DNA from: Symsagittifera roscoffensis
Lineage: Eukaryota; Xenacoelomorpha; Acoela; Convolutidae
Length of the DNA: 64,000 bases
Direction of reading: 5' to 3'
NCBI RefSeq assembly: GCF_963678635.1
Contig: NC_087063.1
Location: forward strand, 40,438,759 to 40,502,758
A program made the translations under genes and the position numbers. Shown here piece after piece: positions 63,401-64,000 of the stretch (positions are counted from its first letter, which is position 1; the number at the start of each line of letters is the position of its first letter). Under the pieces are notes generated by a model that saw nothing but the letters and a program-made list of their open reading frames with translations, was not told the origin of the DNA and did not search any database.

Positions 63401-64000
63401 TATTTCATGACCTGAATATGAGCCAAGAAGCGCTCGACTTGAAAACCGAGCAAGAAAAAGACCCCGGCATAGAAGAAGTGAATACCTGGAAACGTAATGA
63501 ACAAATTCCCAATCTCACTTACAAAAACAGTCGCAGAAAGAAGTATGCCAAACAATTCAACCGGCTGAAAATAGAAGAAGTACTGTATCGAAACTTCTAC
63601 GACGACACGGGACAAGTGAAATACAAGCAATACTGCTTGCCAAAACACCTTTGGAACGAGGTTGTGTATCGAACTCACAACTCTCGAACAGTTGGACATC
63701 TGGGAATGACGAGAACCACAGAAGAGTTCCGAAAACGATTCTACCTCCCAGGATTCACCGAATTCCAAACTAATAAAATCAAGAACTGTTTGACGTGCTT
63801 GCAACTCAAAAGAGTATCTGCGAAATACCAAATACCTCCATTACAGCAAATCTCGTCATTACAATGCTTTCCAGGAGACATGATGCAAATTGTCATAGTT
63901 GGACCACTGAAGTCACCAGTGTATAAATTTGTTCTAACTGGAATCGATGTTTTCTCAAAATACTTGTTTGCAGCACCACCGACAAATGCGAGCGCCGATA
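60470..64000 (+). pseudogene. Pol of a decayed Ty3/Gypsy element (runs off the window)
   Basis: The order is protease (ALVDTGACANAI, about 60676), RT (61146-62300: GKLRMLIDLRRIN, KLDCSQAYRCVQM), RNase H (LCDASYHGTG near 62700, ILTDNRSLTQF near 62935), integrase zinc-binding domain (HNSRTVGHLGMTRTTEEF to CLTCLQLK) and the start of the integrase core. Defects: a frameshift near 61200; the RT active-site block reads FMVD (62250-62261), lacking the first catalytic Asp; stops at 62745, 62904 and 62973; frame changes near 63190 and 63400; and the first integrase Asp is replaced by Val (codon 63892-63894). From ATG 63418 a frame stays open to the window end. It is a dead copy. Confidence 0.88.

Overview
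The window is a draft-assembly scaffold (one 200-base N gap) from an AT-rich animal genome. It is eukaryotic: genes have spliceosomal introns, ORFs are sparse outside mobile elements, and the repeats include an LTR retroelement, a Polinton/Maverick, decayed LINE copies and MITE-like elements. The only host gene I can support is a fragmentary group XII-like secreted phospholipase A2 (about 24.1-25.2 kb). I cannot name the phylum.

Layout. (1) 1-1771: flanking DNA without a recognisable gene. (2) 1776-20681: a very large (18.9 kb) Ty3/Gypsy-type LTR retroelement on the minus strand. Its 410-bp LTRs look identical, the target duplication is CTTG, and it has a tRNA-type primer site. The ORFs run, in transcription order: a small basic protein, a 2553-codon Gag-Pol, an integrase C-terminal extension in another frame, two tiny hydrophobic proteins, a 378-codon ORF with no ATG, an 872-residue Env-like glycoprotein, and an unknown 597-residue protein. 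Most neighbouring ORFs overlap, two of them by ATGA. The element looks young and largely intact, and is the most unusual object here. (3) 20.7-30.1 kb: nested non-autonomous transposons, AAATCGATTT palindrome arrays, a 108-bp tandem repeat, fold-back elements, the PLA2 exons (one intron holds a MITE), and two tandem decayed LINE reverse transcriptases, one carrying a clean MITE insertion. (4) 30159-48835: an 18.7 kb Polinton with 382-bp TIRs. A leftward block carries protein-primed PolB (with an intron full of low-complexity repeat) and accessory genes. A rightward block carries an HUH-like candidate, an RNase H-like protein, small paralogues, a membrane protein, packaging ATPase, a PX-like protein, integrase, minor capsid, a basic core-like protein, major capsid and cysteine protease. 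Major capsid is broken by a 44-bp tandem duplication and integrase by a one-base homopolymer shift, so this copy is probably defective as assembled. (5) 48.8-58.2 kb: repeat-rich DNA including a near-identical 2.04-kb tandem duplication next to the N gap. (6) 58169-64000: the left part of a second, decayed Ty3/Gypsy element on the plus strand (5' LTR, gag, protease, RT, RNase H, start of integrase), with stops, frameshifts and catalytic Asp-to-Val changes.

How the parts work together: the minus-strand retroelement encodes particle (Gag), enzymes (PR-RT-RH-IN) and an Env-like membrane protein, the layout of an endogenous retrovirus-like Metaviridae member with extra genes of unknown role. The Polinton encodes replication (PolB), integration (Int) and virion morphogenesis (ATPase, protease, two capsid proteins), as in virus-like Mavericks/adintoviruses.
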